Assembly (NCBI GenBank): GCA_963728545.1
Contig: CAVSKO010000003.1
Location: 1,302,001-1,366,000, forward strand
DNA: 64,000 nt
From: DASUNP01 sp963728545
Lineage (GTDB): Bacteria > Acidobacteriota > Blastocatellia > UBA7656
Direction: 5' to 3'
Shown here: positions 27,863 through 38,293 of the stretch, piece by piece
Layout of the letters: each line of letters begins with the position of its first letter
How positions within the stretch are numbered: the first letter of the stretch is position 1
Notes under the pieces: generated by a model
The model's input: only the letters and a program-made list of their open reading frames with translations
Databases searched by the model: none
What the model was told of the DNA's origin: nothing
Program-made: the position numbers and the translations under genes

Positions 27863-30800
27863 AGTTCCCCTTTCTCTCGGCCAGGCTCCATCGCCATGGA
27901 GAATGCTGATAATGCTTGCGACGCCCAATGAATCTTATTGATGCTTTCGGCCAAGCCGAACACAGTTGGGGTTTCGAAGACCTTCGCCACCGATAGGCTT
28001 ACGTGAAAGGTCTGGCACAGCCGGGACGTAAGCTGTGTGGCCAGTAACGAGTGTCCGCCCAACTCGAAGAAATCGTCATGCACGCCTACTGAATCAATGC
28101 CCAGAAGCTCTTGCCAGATGTCGGCTATCGTTGCCTCAAGCTCATTGTTAGGAGCCACATAAGTCGTTGCTATATTAGATCTGGCGTGGCGGGGGGAAGG
28201 CTCAGACGATTTTGCCTGCTCGCTCTTTCGTAATGGGTCTAGATTGATCCATTGATCGATGCGGGTCTGCAAGTCTCCGGTAGAGACGACCATCTGCGGG
28301 CCTGCCACGAGCGAGACGATACGTTGAAAGCACCTGATCCCCTCTTGCGACGTTAACGCCAATTCGGCTGAGGTGGCCTCAAGCCCTTGAGCCGATTCTG
28401 CTGCGCCGCTTCGTTTCCACCCGTCCCAATTTACGCTGATCCAGGGAATGTAACTGCTGCGGCTCTGCTGATGAGCAAAGGCATCCATGAACAGGTTGGC
28501 CGCGCTATAGGCGGCGAAGCCCAACCCGCCCAGGATTGAAGACAGGGAAGAATACAACAGGCAGAAATCGAGGTCTTTGCCTCGCAGCGCTTTCTCTAGA
28601 ACCACGAGGCCGTGCAGCTTTGGTCGAAAGTGCCGCGCGCATTCGATAGGGCCTGTGTCCGCAATCGCGCGCATTGACTCGGCCCCCGTCATTCCTGCGG
28701 CGTGAATGACACCGTCTATCCGGCCAAATCGCTCGTCTATCCTATCGACGACCGATTTCACCTGGTCCTGCATACTAAGGTCTGCGCTTAAGACTAGGAC
28801 CTCAGCTCCCGTTTCCTCCATCGCCTGCAACTTTTGTATCTTGCGGCTGACTTCATCCTGATCGCCATATTCAGCCAGCCACTGCGACCACTCTCGCCTT
28901 TCCGGGAATGAAGAACGCCCGGTGAGGACCAAGCGAGCCTGCAAGGTATGCGCCAGGTATTCAGCAAGCGACAACCCGATATTACCCAATCCGCCAGTTA
29001 TCCAGTAAACGCCGCGTTCTCGCAAGCGTGGCTCAGGTTTGAAATTCCCATCCGGCCCGGCCGCCTCATAACTCTGCACCCATCTTTGACCGCCGCGCAG
29101 GGCGACCAGCGTATCCGACACTGTTGCCGTAAGCTCGTCCAGGATTTGGTCTATTAGCCTGTTCCGGTGAGGAGTTCCTGAATCGGCGATTGCAACGTCA
29201 ATAGCCCGGCAGGCGATATGCGGGTATTCCTGCGGTATAACTTTGCATGGACCGAGGGCTGTGGCTTTGTCCGGGCGCAGTTCCTCATAACCCTGCGCGG
29301 CCACCAGATGATTTGATATGAAATTGAGGACGATCTTATCCGGCATGCCCTGTTCGGCAAGCGCCTGCGCCAGGAAGAGCAAGCTGTACAGACCGAGATA
29401 CTGGGTCTCTTCAAAAAGCTCAGACCCATACTCAGACCAGTATTCAAGCTCGCCCTTCGGCGTCACGCTCCATAAGTGGACGATTCGCTCAGGAATCTTA
29501 TCGAGGGCGCGGAGCTCATTGAGCAAAGCCGCGTAACCGCCACGTTGACGCGGATCGAGGCTATAGGCCCCCGAGTCGAGCCTCGCAAATTGCTCACCAA
29601 TGCTTATGGTGATTACTTCCTGTTCTTCTTGCATTAACCGTTCGGCGATCTGCGCGCCTAACCCGCATGAATCCAAAAACACCAGCCAGCATGAATTCTC
29701 CTGCGCAAGGATTTCCGTCGCAGAGCGGACAGGTGTTACAGATGGTTTCCAGAAAGGCACATAGAGCCAGTCGGCAGGATCAGGCTTCTTAAAGAGAGGG
29801 CCTGTGTGCGCGCTAACGCGATCCGCCGTCCTCGGCGGTTCCACCCAAAAACGTTGGCGCTCAAATGGGTAAGTAGGCAACAACACGCGATGCCGCCGCT
29901 CATCTCGATACAGCCGTGTCCAATCAACCTGCGCGCCCGCTAACCACAACCGCCCAAGAGTCTCCATCAGAAATGCCCCATCCGGCTGCCGATCTTCCGG
30001 GTGACGCAAAGAACTGGCGGCGACCGGCGCATTGGTCTGACCTGCTTGCTTCCGAGCTAAAGTGGTCAAGGTTCGCCCCGGTCCGACTTCCAGCAGAATC
30101 GTGTCTTCGTCCTCCAGTATTCGGCTGATCCCTTCAGCAAATCGCACAGTCTCTCTGGCGTGCCGCACCCAGTACTGCGGATCACGCGCTTGCGATGATT
30201 CGACCCAGGTTCCCGTCAGGTTGGAGATGTACGGTATCCGAGGCACATTTAACTGCGCCCGACTTATCTCGTTTGCGAAGTCGGCCAGCATCGGCTCCAG
30301 CATCTTTGAATGGAATGCATGAGACGTGTGCAAGCGGCGGCAATCCAATCCGCGTTCGGTGAGTTGTCGCTGTAGAAGTTCGACCGCTTCGGTCGAGCCC
30401 GACACCACACATAGCGACGGCGCGTTGATGGCTGCCAGCGAAAGCTCATCATTCAGCCACGCGCCGATCTCTTCCGGAGGCAGAACCACGCTCAGCATTG
30501 CTCCACCGGGCAGTTCTTGCATCAATCGTCCGCGAGCGGCGACTACCGCTAGAGCATCTTCCAGAGTAAAGACCCCTGCCAGGCATGCCGCAACGTACTC
30601 CCCTATGCTATGTCCGATCATCGCTCTCGGTTGCACACCCCACTCCAACCAGAGCTGCGCCAAGGCATACTCCACGACAAACAGCGCCGGTTGCGTTACT
30701 GAGGTTTGTCGAATTTCCTGCGCTGCCTCGCCCTCCCGCTCGTTTGTTGGATAGAGCAAGGTTCGCAGGTCGAAGCCGAGATGTGGTTTCAGCAATTCGC

Positions 30801-33800
30801 AGCAATGATCCACCTGTTGGCGGAAGGTCGGCTCCGTCTCGTACAAATCCCGCCCCATGTTGATGTACTGTGTCCCCTGCCCGGGAAACATGAAGACGAT
30901 GGAACGGTCCTCGAATGGCTTCCGGCTCGTCAGCACGCGCCGAGGGTCTCTGTAGCGCAGGCCGGTGACGGCGTCTTCCAGAGTTTGGCAGACCAGCATG
31001 CGACGATGGTCGAACCCTTTTCGTCCCACCTGTAATGTATAGGCTACATCTGCCAGATTGAGGTCGGGATGTTCGATCAAGTGGTCGGCGAGGTTGGTTG
31101 TGGCAGTCTCCAGAGCTGATGGCGTCCTGGCAGAGAGGGTCAGCAACTGCCAGGGCCGGGATTTGCTCGACGCCTGAGGCGGCGGCGCTTCTTCGAGAAT
31201 TATATGCGCATTAGTGCCGCCGATCCCAAATGAACTGACCCCTGCGCGGCGGGGGAGGCCGTTGGCCTTCCACTCTGAGAGTTCAGTATTGACATAGAAA
31301 GGACTGTTGGCGAAATCAATATGAGGATTAGGATGCTCGAAGTGTAAGATGGGAGGGATCAGCTTGTTTTGCATGGCTAGCACAGTCTTGATCAACCCGG
31401 TCGCGCCTGCCGCCGCGTCCAGATGGCCGACATTGGTTTTAACCGAGCCGATAGCGCAATAACCTTTCTTTTGGGTCCCGGCGCGGTAGGCTTGCGTCAA
31501 GGCCATGATCTCTATGGGATCGCCGAGGGCCGTGCCAGTTCCATGAGTCTCAACATAGTGTGTAGTTTCAGGTTCAATGCCCGCTGCCGTTAGCGCCTCG
31601 GAAATCACGGCCGCCTGCCCGTTCACGCTCGGGGCTGTGTAGCCCGCTTTCAGCGAGCCGTCATTGTTTACAGCCGTCCCTTTAATGACCGCCAGGATGT
31701 TATCTCCGTCGGCCACGGCTTCGGCCAGCCGTTTCAGCACCACTATGGCTACGCCGCTCCCCCCGACAGTTCCCTGAGCCTTAGAGTCAAAGGCGCGGCA
31801 ATGTCCATCAGGCGATAGGATTCCGCCTTCCTGATAAAGGTATCCGCCCGGCGTAGCCTGAACGGATGCGCCGCCAGCCAGAGCCATGTCACATTCTCCG
31901 TTGAGAATGCTCTGGCACGCCTGGTGAATTGCAACCAGCGAGGTGGAGCAGGCGGTTTGCACGGCTACGCTTGGCCCTCTCAGATTCAGTTGGTATGAGA
32001 CGCGGGTGGGCAGGAAATCCTTATCGTTGACAAGCAGCGTCTGGTATGAACCGATCGCTTTTACAAGCTCGCGATTCGGGATGAGGTTGAACAGCAAATA
32101 AGAGTTCAAGCCGACTCCGGCATACACTCCGATTGCGCCACTGTATGTTCCCGGATTGTAGCCTGCCCGTTCGAGAGCTGCCCAAGCCACCTCCAAGAAT
32201 TGGCGGTGCTGCGGGTCCATGAGATCGGCCTCCCTCGGATTGAAACCGAAGAACGCAGCATCAAACCACTGGGCATCTTTCAACACGCCGGCGGCTTTGA
32301 CGTAATCGGGGTCATGCAGCAAAGCCGGATCGATTCCTGATGATTGCAACTCCTCGTCCGTGAAAGCTGAAATGGATTCGACGCCGTCGCGTAAATTCCG
32401 CCAAAACTCTTCGATGTCATTAGCGCCGGGAAAGCGTCCGGCCATGCCTATGATGGCAATATCGCTCGCTGAGCGTTGCGCGAACTGCTGGCGGAGGGCT
32501 GCGCGATTATGGGTTGGGCTAACAGATTCTTGCTCTTGCGGCTCTCGACCCAGGTGGGCCGCAAGAGAGCGAATGGTGGGATATTTGAAAAGGTCGATGA
32601 GCGAAAAACTCTCATCAATCATCGCTCGCAACCTGCCGTGCACCTGAGTCAGAAGTAAAGAATGGCCGCCCAGATCAAAGAAATTATCATCCGCGCCCAC
32701 CTTGTCGACCCGCAGCACTTCTCGCCAGACCGCGGCAATCGCTCGCTCCAGTTCATTGCGCGGGGCTACGTAGACAGCTTCCAAATCGGGGCGCAGGCCC
32801 TCTGGCGCAGGCAAAGCTCGGCGGTCCACCTTGCCGTTGGGCGTCAGCGGCAGTTTATCTAATACCACAAGCGCCGACGGCAGCATATATTCCGGCAACC
32901 ACTGTTTCAGGTATCCGCGTAACTCTCCCCAATTAAGAGTCCGGTCTTGATTTGAAACCGCATATACCACCAACCGCTTGTCTCCGGGCGTGTCCTCGCG
33001 CGCTACAACCAGGGCTTGCTGCACGGCCGGGTGTTGAATCAATATCAATTGAATCTCTTCCAGTTCTATTCGGGAGCCGCGAATCTTCACCTGATGGTCT
33101 AGCCGACCCAGATACTCGATGTTGCCATCCGGTAAGTAACGCGCCAGGTCTCCGGTCCTGTAGAGACGCGCACCCGCCCGGTTGCTATACGGGTCCGGTA
33201 CGAATCTCTCAGCAGTCAATTCGGGTTGGTTCAGATAGTGGCGAGCCAGGCCCTCGCCTCCAAGATATATCTCGCCAGGCGCACCAAAAGGAGTAAGGCG
33301 CTGATTACCATCCAGCAGGTAGAGCTGCGTATTGGCAATTGGTCTGCCGATCGTGGCAGGGCCTTCACTGCTTCTGAGCGCATATGTCGAGTAGGTCGTA
33401 TCTTCCGATGGCCCGTAGAGATCAAAGACTCGTCTGATAGTCTTTTGCTGATAAGCCGCCTTTACCAGTTCTGTCCGCAAAGGTTCGCCAGCCAGATTGA
33501 CCGTGCGCACCGATTCAGGAACGCCTCCCGTTTTTATCAACTCGGCCATCGCCGAGGGGACCGTATTAACCAGCGTCACCTCATTACGGGCGAACAGGTT
33601 TGGCAACTGCAATGCGTTCTCAGCGAGTATGAGCTTGCCGCCAAAGCTTAAAGGAAGAAATATCTCGAAAACAGAAAGATCAAAGCAGATCGAGGTCGAA
33701 CCTAATACTCCCTGTAGCTCCTCATCCGAGAAGACTTCGCGCGACCAATGCATCAGCACACCCGCGCTCCGGTGCTCGATAGCCACCCCTTTAGGTTTTC

Positions 33801-35892
33801 CTGTCGAACCTGATGTGTAAATCACATAAGCCAAGTTCTGGGAGGTCACCCCACTGTCAACTGCCGTGTCATCGGCGCTGGCAATCTCTGTCTCTTTCTC
33901 TTCCAGACAGATCAATCTTGCGTGGCAGTTCGACAACTGCTCGGCAAACCGCCTGTCGGTCAGCAGCATCGTCGCCTGCGAATCTTCGACCATAAATTCG
34001 AGCCGTTGCTGTGGGTACTGCGGGTCAAGCGGCACGTATGCGCTACCTGCCTTCAGAACACCCAACAAGGCCACCACCATCTCAAGCCCGCGCCCCATGC
34101 AGATGGCTACCCGTACTTCTGGCCCTGCGCCCTGGCCCATTAAATAGTGTGCTAACTGATTTGCGCGCCGGTTCAACTCCCCGTAGCTGAGCATAGCGTG
34201 CCCATACACCACCGCTACAGACTCCGGGCTTCTTTCTGCCTGCGCTTCAAACAGTTCATGCAAGCATCTGCTGGGCGGGTAATCCGCCGCAGTCTCGTTC
34301 AGCTCATACAACAGATGGCGGCGCTCACTTTCCGTTAGCAGCGGCAGTTCCTGAATCTTCCCATTCGGATTGGCTACGATGGCTCGCGCAAGATTCTTGA
34401 AGTGGTCTCCCATTCGCGCTATCGTCAATGCGTCAAACAAATCGGTGTTGTATGTAAGACTCAACCCCAGGCGGTCATCCCTCTCAACAGCATCCAACGA
34501 GATATCGAACTTCGCCGCTGTTCGATCACTACTCAGCGGCGTCAACGTCAGTCCCTTCACGCGCAATTCCATCAACTCGTCGGTGTTCAGCCTGAGCATG
34601 ATCTGGAACAACGCCTCATGGCTCGCGCTTCGGCACGGCTTCAACCGCTCCACCAGGTGCTCGAACGGCACATCCTGATTCGCCTGCGCATCCAGATTGA
34701 CGCTCTTGATGTGCCTCAGGTATTCCCGGAAGTTCCGCCCCCCGGAACAGTCAGCCCGCAACACCAGCATGTTGACGAGAAACCCCACGAGCGGCTCTAG
34801 CTCCTTTTGCAGTCGATTCGCCACCGGCGTCCCGATAACGATGTCCTCGCTATTGGCATAGCGGGAGAGCAGCAATGCGAACACTCCGTGCAGCACCATA
34901 AACAGCGTCGCCCGCTCATTGAAAGCCAACTGCTTTAGCCCATAAAGGATTTCCGGCTCCAACTCGAAGCTATGGACCGCCCCGTTGAAGCTCTGCACCG
35001 CCGGCCTCGGCCTGTCCAGCGGCAGGCCATGCACTTGTGGGAGATCACTCAACTGCTTCTCCCAATACGACAACTGTCGTTCTAGCACCTCGCCTGTGAC
35101 CCAGTCTCGTTGCCATTCCGCATAGTCCGCGTATTGGATCAACAACGGCATTAACGGGTACGGCTTGCCTTCTGAGAAGGCTTCATACAACTGACCAAAC
35201 TCCTTCACCAAAATACCCGCCGACCACCCGTCGGAGGCGATGTGGTGCATATTGAACAGCAGTACGCCTTCATCCTCGGAGAGACGTATAAACGAAGCCC
35301 GCAGCATCAAGTCTGCGCTCAAATCGAATGGCCTCATTGCATCGCTGTCTGCTAGCCTCATCACCTCCCGCTCTTGCGACTCGCGTGGGATTGCATGCAG
35401 ATCGATGCGGCCGAGTTGGAAATCGAACTTATCTCGAACATGCTGCACAGGGCCTTCTTCCGTACTGAGAAATACTGTTCGCAAGACTCCATGCCGTTGG
35501 ATTATGCGAATGAAAGCCTGTTCGGCGATACTCTCATCAAACCGTCCCCGGACCCACATCGCGCCGGGCATGTTGTACTGCGCGCTGCCACCCCCCATCT
35601 GATCGATGAACCAGATACGTTGTTGCGCAAACGATAAGCTGGCGGTTTTGGCTTTCCCATTGGAGGGACGGATAGTAGGAGGACTCAAAGTGCTTTCATC
35701 GTCAAACTGCCTTCGCTTCAAGAATGCGATCAACGCCGCTTTGTTTGCGGCTATTTCGTTCTTCAAAGCTTCTGGAAAGACAGCAACGGAAAGCTTGAAA
35801 TGTAGTCTCCCTTGCCTATGCGACAGAAAAACACCCGCCTCTGCCGCTCTCTTCAGGAGTTCGGAAATATTGGCACAGATGTATTGATCCAT
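27859..35892 (-). CDS. Hybrid NRPS-PKS: docking-C-A(Ala)-PCP-KS-AT-KR-ACP
   Basis: 2677 residues, first gene of the operon. TubC_N-like docking domain (1-60); LCL-type C domain (HHIASDGWS near 217); A domain (TSGSTGKPKG near 694) with code DLFNNALTYK, which I recall as an alanine code; PCP (GGHSLL near 1074); KS (starts near 1140, active Cys in TACSTSLVAIHQA near 1312, His in VETHGTGT and NVGHLDAAAG); AT (GHSIGEY near 1760, HAFHSKM near 1857, the malonyl-type motif); KR (GGLGNIG near 2300, Ser/Tyr region YSSLSSILGGLGFAAYSAAN near 2445, no LDD motif seen); ACP (GGHSLL near 2614). No DH or ER. It should add Ala and extend it by a ketoreduced malonyl unit. An N-terminal docking domain implies a partner protein that is not in the window. 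The ATG at 35892 has GGAG eight bases upstream. Confidence 0.95.
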   Translation of the reverse strand: MDQYICANISELLKRAAEAGVFLSHRQGRLHFKLSVAVFPEALKNEIAANKAALIAFLKRRQFDDESTLSPPTIRPSNGKAKTASLSFAQQRIWFIDQMGGGSAQYNMPGAMWVRGRFDESIAEQAFIRIIQRHGVLRTVFLSTEEGPVQHVRDKFDFQLGRIDLHAIPRESQEREVMRLADSDAMRPFDLSADLMLRASFIRLSEDEGVLLFNMHHIASDGWSAGILVKEFGQLYEAFSEGKPYPLMPLLIQYADYAEWQRDWVTGEVLERQLSYWEKQLSDLPQVHGLPLDRPRPAVQSFNGAVHSFELEPEILYGLKQLAFNERATLFMVLHGVFALLLSRYANSEDIVIGTPVANRLQKELEPLVGFLVNMLVLRADCSGGRNFREYLRHIKSVNLDAQANQDVPFEHLVERLKPCRSASHEALFQIMLRLNTDELMELRVKGLTLTPLSSDRTAAKFDISLDAVERDDRLGLSLTYNTDLFDALTIARMGDHFKNLARAIVANPNGKIQELPLLTESERRHLLYELNETAADYPPSRCLHELFEAQAERSPESVAVVYGHAMLSYGELNRRANQLAHYLMGQGAGPEVRVAICMGRGLEMVVALLGVLKAGSAYVPLDPQYPQQRLEFMVEDSQATMLLTDRRFAEQLSNCHARLICLEEKETEIASADDTAVDSGVTSQNLAYVIYTSGSTGKPKGVAIEHRSAGVLMHWSREVFSDEELQGVLGSTSICFDLSVFEIFLPLSFGGKLILAENALQLPNLFARNEVTLVNTVPSAMAELIKTGGVPESVRTVNLAGEPLRTELVKAAYQQKTIRRVFDLYGPSEDTTYSTYALRSSEGPATIGRPIANTQLYLLDGNQRLTPFGAPGEIYLGGEGLARHYLNQPELTAERFVPDPYSNRAGARLYRTGDLARYLPDGNIEYLGRLDHQVKIRGSRIELEEIQLILIQHPAVQQALVVAREDTPGDKRLVVYAVSNQDRTLNWGELRGYLKQWLPEYMLPSALVVLDKLPLTPNGKVDRRALPAPEGLRPDLEAVYVAPRNELERAIAAVWREVLRVDKVGADDNFFDLGGHSLLLTQVHGRLRAMIDESFSLIDLFKYPTIRSLAAHLGREPQEQESVSPTHNRAALRQQFAQRSASDIAIIGMAGRFPGANDIEEFWRNLRDGVESISAFTDEELQSSGIDPALLHDPDYVKAAGVLKDAQWFDAAFFGFNPREADLMDPQHRQFLEVAWAALERAGYNPGTYSGAIGVYAGVGLNSYLLFNLIPNRELVKAIGSYQTLLVNDKDFLPTRVSYQLNLRGPSVAVQTACSTSLVAIHQACQSILNGECDMALAGGASVQATPGGYLYQEGGILSPDGHCRAFDSKAQGTVGGSGVAIVVLKRLAEAVADGDNILAVIKGTAVNNDGSLKAGYTAPSVNGQAAVISEALTAAGIEPETTHYVETHGTGTALGDPIEIMALTQAYRAGTQKKGYCAIGSVKTNVGHLDAAAGATGLIKTVLAMQNKLIPPILHFEHPNPHIDFANSPFYVNTELSEWKANGLPRRAGVSSFGIGGTNAHIILEEAPPPQASSKSRPWQLLTLSARTPSALETATTNLADHLIEHPDLNLADVAYTLQVGRKGFDHRRMLVCQTLEDAVTGLRYRDPRRVLTSRKPFEDRSIVFMFPGQGTQYINMGRDLYETEPTFRQQVDHCCELLKPHLGFDLRTLLYPTNEREGEAAQEIRQTSVTQPALFVVEYALAQLWLEWGVQPRAMIGHSIGEYVAACLAGVFTLEDALAVVAARGRLMQELPGGAMLSVVLPPEEIGAWLNDELSLAAINAPSLCVVSGSTEAVELLQRQLTERGLDCRRLHTSHAFHSKMLEPMLADFANEISRAQLNVPRIPYISNLTGTWVESSQARDPQYWVRHARETVRFAEGISRILEDEDTILLEVGPGRTLTTLARKQAGQTNAPVAASSLRHPEDRQPDGAFLMETLGRLWLAGAQVDWTRLYRDERRHRVLLPTYPFERQRFWVEPPRTADRVSAHTGPLFKKPDPADWLYVPFWKPSVTPVRSATEILAQENSCWLVFLDSCGLGAQIAERLMQEEQEVITISIGEQFARLDSGAYSLDPRQRGGYAALLNELRALDKIPERIVHLWSVTPKGELEYWSEYGSELFEETQYLGLYSLLFLAQALAEQGMPDKIVLNFISNHLVAAQGYEELRPDKATALGPCKVIPQEYPHIACRAIDVAIADSGTPHRNRLIDQILDELTATVSDTLVALRGGQRWVQSYEAAGPDGNFKPEPRLRERGVYWITGGLGNIGLSLAEYLAHTLQARLVLTGRSSFPERREWSQWLAEYGDQDEVSRKIQKLQAMEETGAEVLVLSADLSMQDQVKSVVDRIDERFGRIDGVIHAAGMTGAESMRAIADTGPIECARHFRPKLHGLVVLEKALRGKDLDFCLLYSSLSSILGGLGFAAYSAANLFMDAFAHQQSRSSYIPWISVNWDGWKRSGAAESAQGLEATSAELALTSQEGIRCFQRIVSLVAGPQMVVSTGDLQTRIDQWINLDPLRKSEQAKSSEPSPRHARSNIATTYVAPNNELEATIADIWQELLGIDSVGVHDDFFELGGHSLLATQLTSRLCQTFHVSLSVAKVFETPTVFGLAESINKIHWASQALSAFSMAMEPGREKGEL

Positions 35893-37078
35893 TCTCCCCG
35901 CTCCATGTTCTTTTATCGAGGTAAGCCTTAGACCTAACTGTTTATCAACCCGTCACCCCACGATTCGTTCGCACTTGAAGATTCCCCGATGATTGGACAG
36001 ATTGCTCCGTATCCTTTTTGGGCAGGCTACGCCCCATAAAGATTTAGCCCCGAAGGGAAGCTACTTCGTAGCTGAATAATTGTCACTTAGGCTGAATTAC
36101 TGCCAAGATACAAACGAACCCTTAAATCGAATTGAATTAGTGCCCCCCATTTTTAAGTTGCTAAAAGTCATGGTCCGCTACCAATCTGGCAGCTAAGGTC
36201 ACGGATTTGGTCTGGCACACTAAACCCAAGTGAGGCGACGCAGTTAAATGGGTATTATGGATAAAGGCAAAGAGTGCTTTAGACAGACCTTATAGATTGT
36301 ATAGCGACTGCTTAAGCATACTTTTCTAAAGTTGGAGGGGGCCGCCCATTGGGACCGGATGCTGTGCAAAAGTATTGCGCACCGGCACAATAATCGTGTA
36401 GATTTACCATAGTATCGCTCCTGATTTAGGGGTGTTATAGGGGATAAGGTAGGTTCCGATCCTCCAAGACTGAAGCTGCCTTACCCCACTTACCTTCCGC
36501 TAATCAAAAATCCACCTTATGATCTCCCTTTGAAATCAACTCATCAGCGCTAATAGATTCTCGAAAATGGCTAAAGCCGTCGGAACCAAACGTCATTGAG
36601 GCAATTGATAGGTTTTCTCTGAGTTTTCTAAGCAGCCAGACTAGCAGGGGGCAACCTTATACCTTTAAGCTATAGCTTCAGCATCAATACAGCATGCCCG
36701 GCCAAGTCATTTCAGGAAAACCATCAACGTGACACTGCCTAAGGAGTTTCTATGTTTGAAGAAACCCGGCTTATTAATTTTTCAAGTGTGAGTTTTTTCT
36801 GCTATAGAATCCTCAAAATAATTGAGAATTCATCAATGCTTGGGCTTAAGAACGTTATGAGGATTTCAGTGCATCAGCAACGCCCATTACATTAGCCTTA
36901 GAAAGCTTCCAAAGCGAGAGGGACAAGGACACTGCTGACAGGGAATAGGTTATCTTAAAGCTAGGTCTGGATTTATAGTGGCCACCCAATTCCCAATTAC
37001 TCGCATTAAAGGCTTCCTACTGTGTTATTACCCTTACACATTTTACCTCAGGAAGAGGATATGTCAAGCTGTTTTCCT
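35893..37078. other. Gene-poor stretch upstream of the NRPS operon
   Basis: 1186 bases with no supported gene on either strand. The NRPS operon promoter should lie at the left side, but I see no convincing -35/-10 pair. Two similar short sequences, ggctgaattactgcc near 36090 and attgaattagtgccc near 36132, are direct-repeat-like and may be ends of a lost mobile element. Base composition is much more AT-rich than the NRPS genes. Confidence 0.5.
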
Positions 37079-38271
37079 CCTGAGTCATGCCCAGCGAAAA
37101 TAAAAGCTTGTAGCAGCACCATCAAACAGTAGATTTAGAAACTTGGCTGATTCTCTCAGCAAATTCAATGCGACCTGTACCCACGATAGAACTTTCTGCT
37201 TCTTTTTCTTTGTTGAAAATTTGTCTGCGTAGCCGAGCTTATTTCCTCTTATACCTATTACAGCTAATATCAATAGCACTATTGCTAAAGCCAGAAGCAA
37301 GTTCTCCAGTCTCGCTGCTTTTGTGACTCGAACCCCCTCCAATTCGAACTCCTGCTTCTGATCTCGGAAGCTCTCTTCACACCAGAACCTTCGCTCATAA
37401 ATCCTTACTACTTGGCCTGCTGATAACCCCAAGTCTGTCGCCAACATCCAGCTACACTCTTTATCCTTGATCTTCTCGCAGTTGAGCACCAACTTCAACG
37501 CATAGCGTTTACTCTTGTGATAGACAACATTCCTTAGCTTAAATCGTTGCCCAATAGAGAGCGGGTAGTCTCGAAGTTTGCCCTCGAACCGCCCGCTCTT
37601 TATCCACGCATCACCTTTCACACGGATTAGGAAGCTGAAGCCAAGCCCTTTGATATATCGCAACAATTCAGTGCGTTGAAATCCTCGATCAGCCACTATG
37701 ACGACCTTCCACTGCTTCGGCAGGCATCGGCGGAGTGAAGCTAAAAAGTCCATTTCAAAGGTGTTTTGCCGACACGACATACTACCTCTTCGGGCTGCCC
37801 AGCTAAGTACGGGCACGGCACGGCCATCCAAAGGTATGAGAGCCTCAAGCACTTGATAAGGCCAGACCGTAGTCCAGTCGATGATAATCTCAAGGTGCTG
37901 GGTGGGCTCGATTTTGAGCCTGTGGTAAAGCTGTCGTATGAGACGGCGAGCGACTACTTCTTTGCTTGTGCGGTCATTGATACGATCATTGGAGACGAAT
38001 CGCCAGACGCGCTTGAGATTGTGACGGAAATCAGTAGTGGATAGAAAGCAACGAGCCAGATCAGCCAGGCACAGCGAGCGGCAGATGAGCATAGCGTGAA
38101 CAACTTGGCAGGCGGTAGCTTGTTGGGATGTGAGTAGTCCTTTGGTCACGGCTTTGCTAAACTTCTCAACGCGTCTAAAGCGCATAACAGACCTCCTTTG
38201 CGGAAATTGGTTTTAAGCACCCAAATTTCTATCACAAAGGAGGTCTGTTTTTTCACTGGGCATGACTCAGG
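37079..38271 (-). mobile_element. Complete IS4-family insertion sequence with target duplication
   Basis: Perfect 16-bp terminal inverted repeats (cctgagtcatgcccag at 37079-37094 and its complement at 38256-38271) enclose one transposase gene. The element is flanked by direct repeats ttttcct (37072-37078 and 38272-38278), a 7-bp target duplication. Length is 1193 bp. Intact ends, an intact gene and a clean duplication suggest a recent insertion. Confidence 0.92.
37085..38185 (-). CDS. IS4-family DDE transposase
   Basis: 366 residues filling the insertion sequence. The C-terminal part has YERRFWCEESFRDQK, an exact fit to the IS4 signature Y-x2-R-x3-E-x6-K, which includes the catalytic Glu. 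The first Asp is likely in IIIDWTTVW (about residue 103) and the second in VIVADRGF (about 165). A hydrophobic stretch near residues 295-312 is common in this group. Start ATG at 38185, 86 bases inside the right repeat; the gene stops six bases inside the left repeat. No frameshift is visible, so it may be active. Confidence 0.92.
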   Translation of the reverse strand: MRFRRVEKFSKAVTKGLLTSQQATACQVVHAMLICRSLCLADLARCFLSTTDFRHNLKRVWRFVSNDRINDRTSKEVVARRLIRQLYHRLKIEPTQHLEIIIDWTTVWPYQVLEALIPLDGRAVPVLSWAARRGSMSCRQNTFEMDFLASLRRCLPKQWKVVIVADRGFQRTELLRYIKGLGFSFLIRVKGDAWIKSGRFEGKLRDYPLSIGQRFKLRNVVYHKSKRYALKLVLNCEKIKDKECSWMLATDLGLSAGQVVRIYERRFWCEESFRDQKQEFELEGVRVTKAARLENLLLALAIVLLILAVIGIRGNKLGYADKFSTKKKKQKVLSWVQVALNLLRESAKFLNLLFDGAATSFYFRWA

Positions 38272-38293
38272 TTTTCCTCAGGGCGAGCGCATC

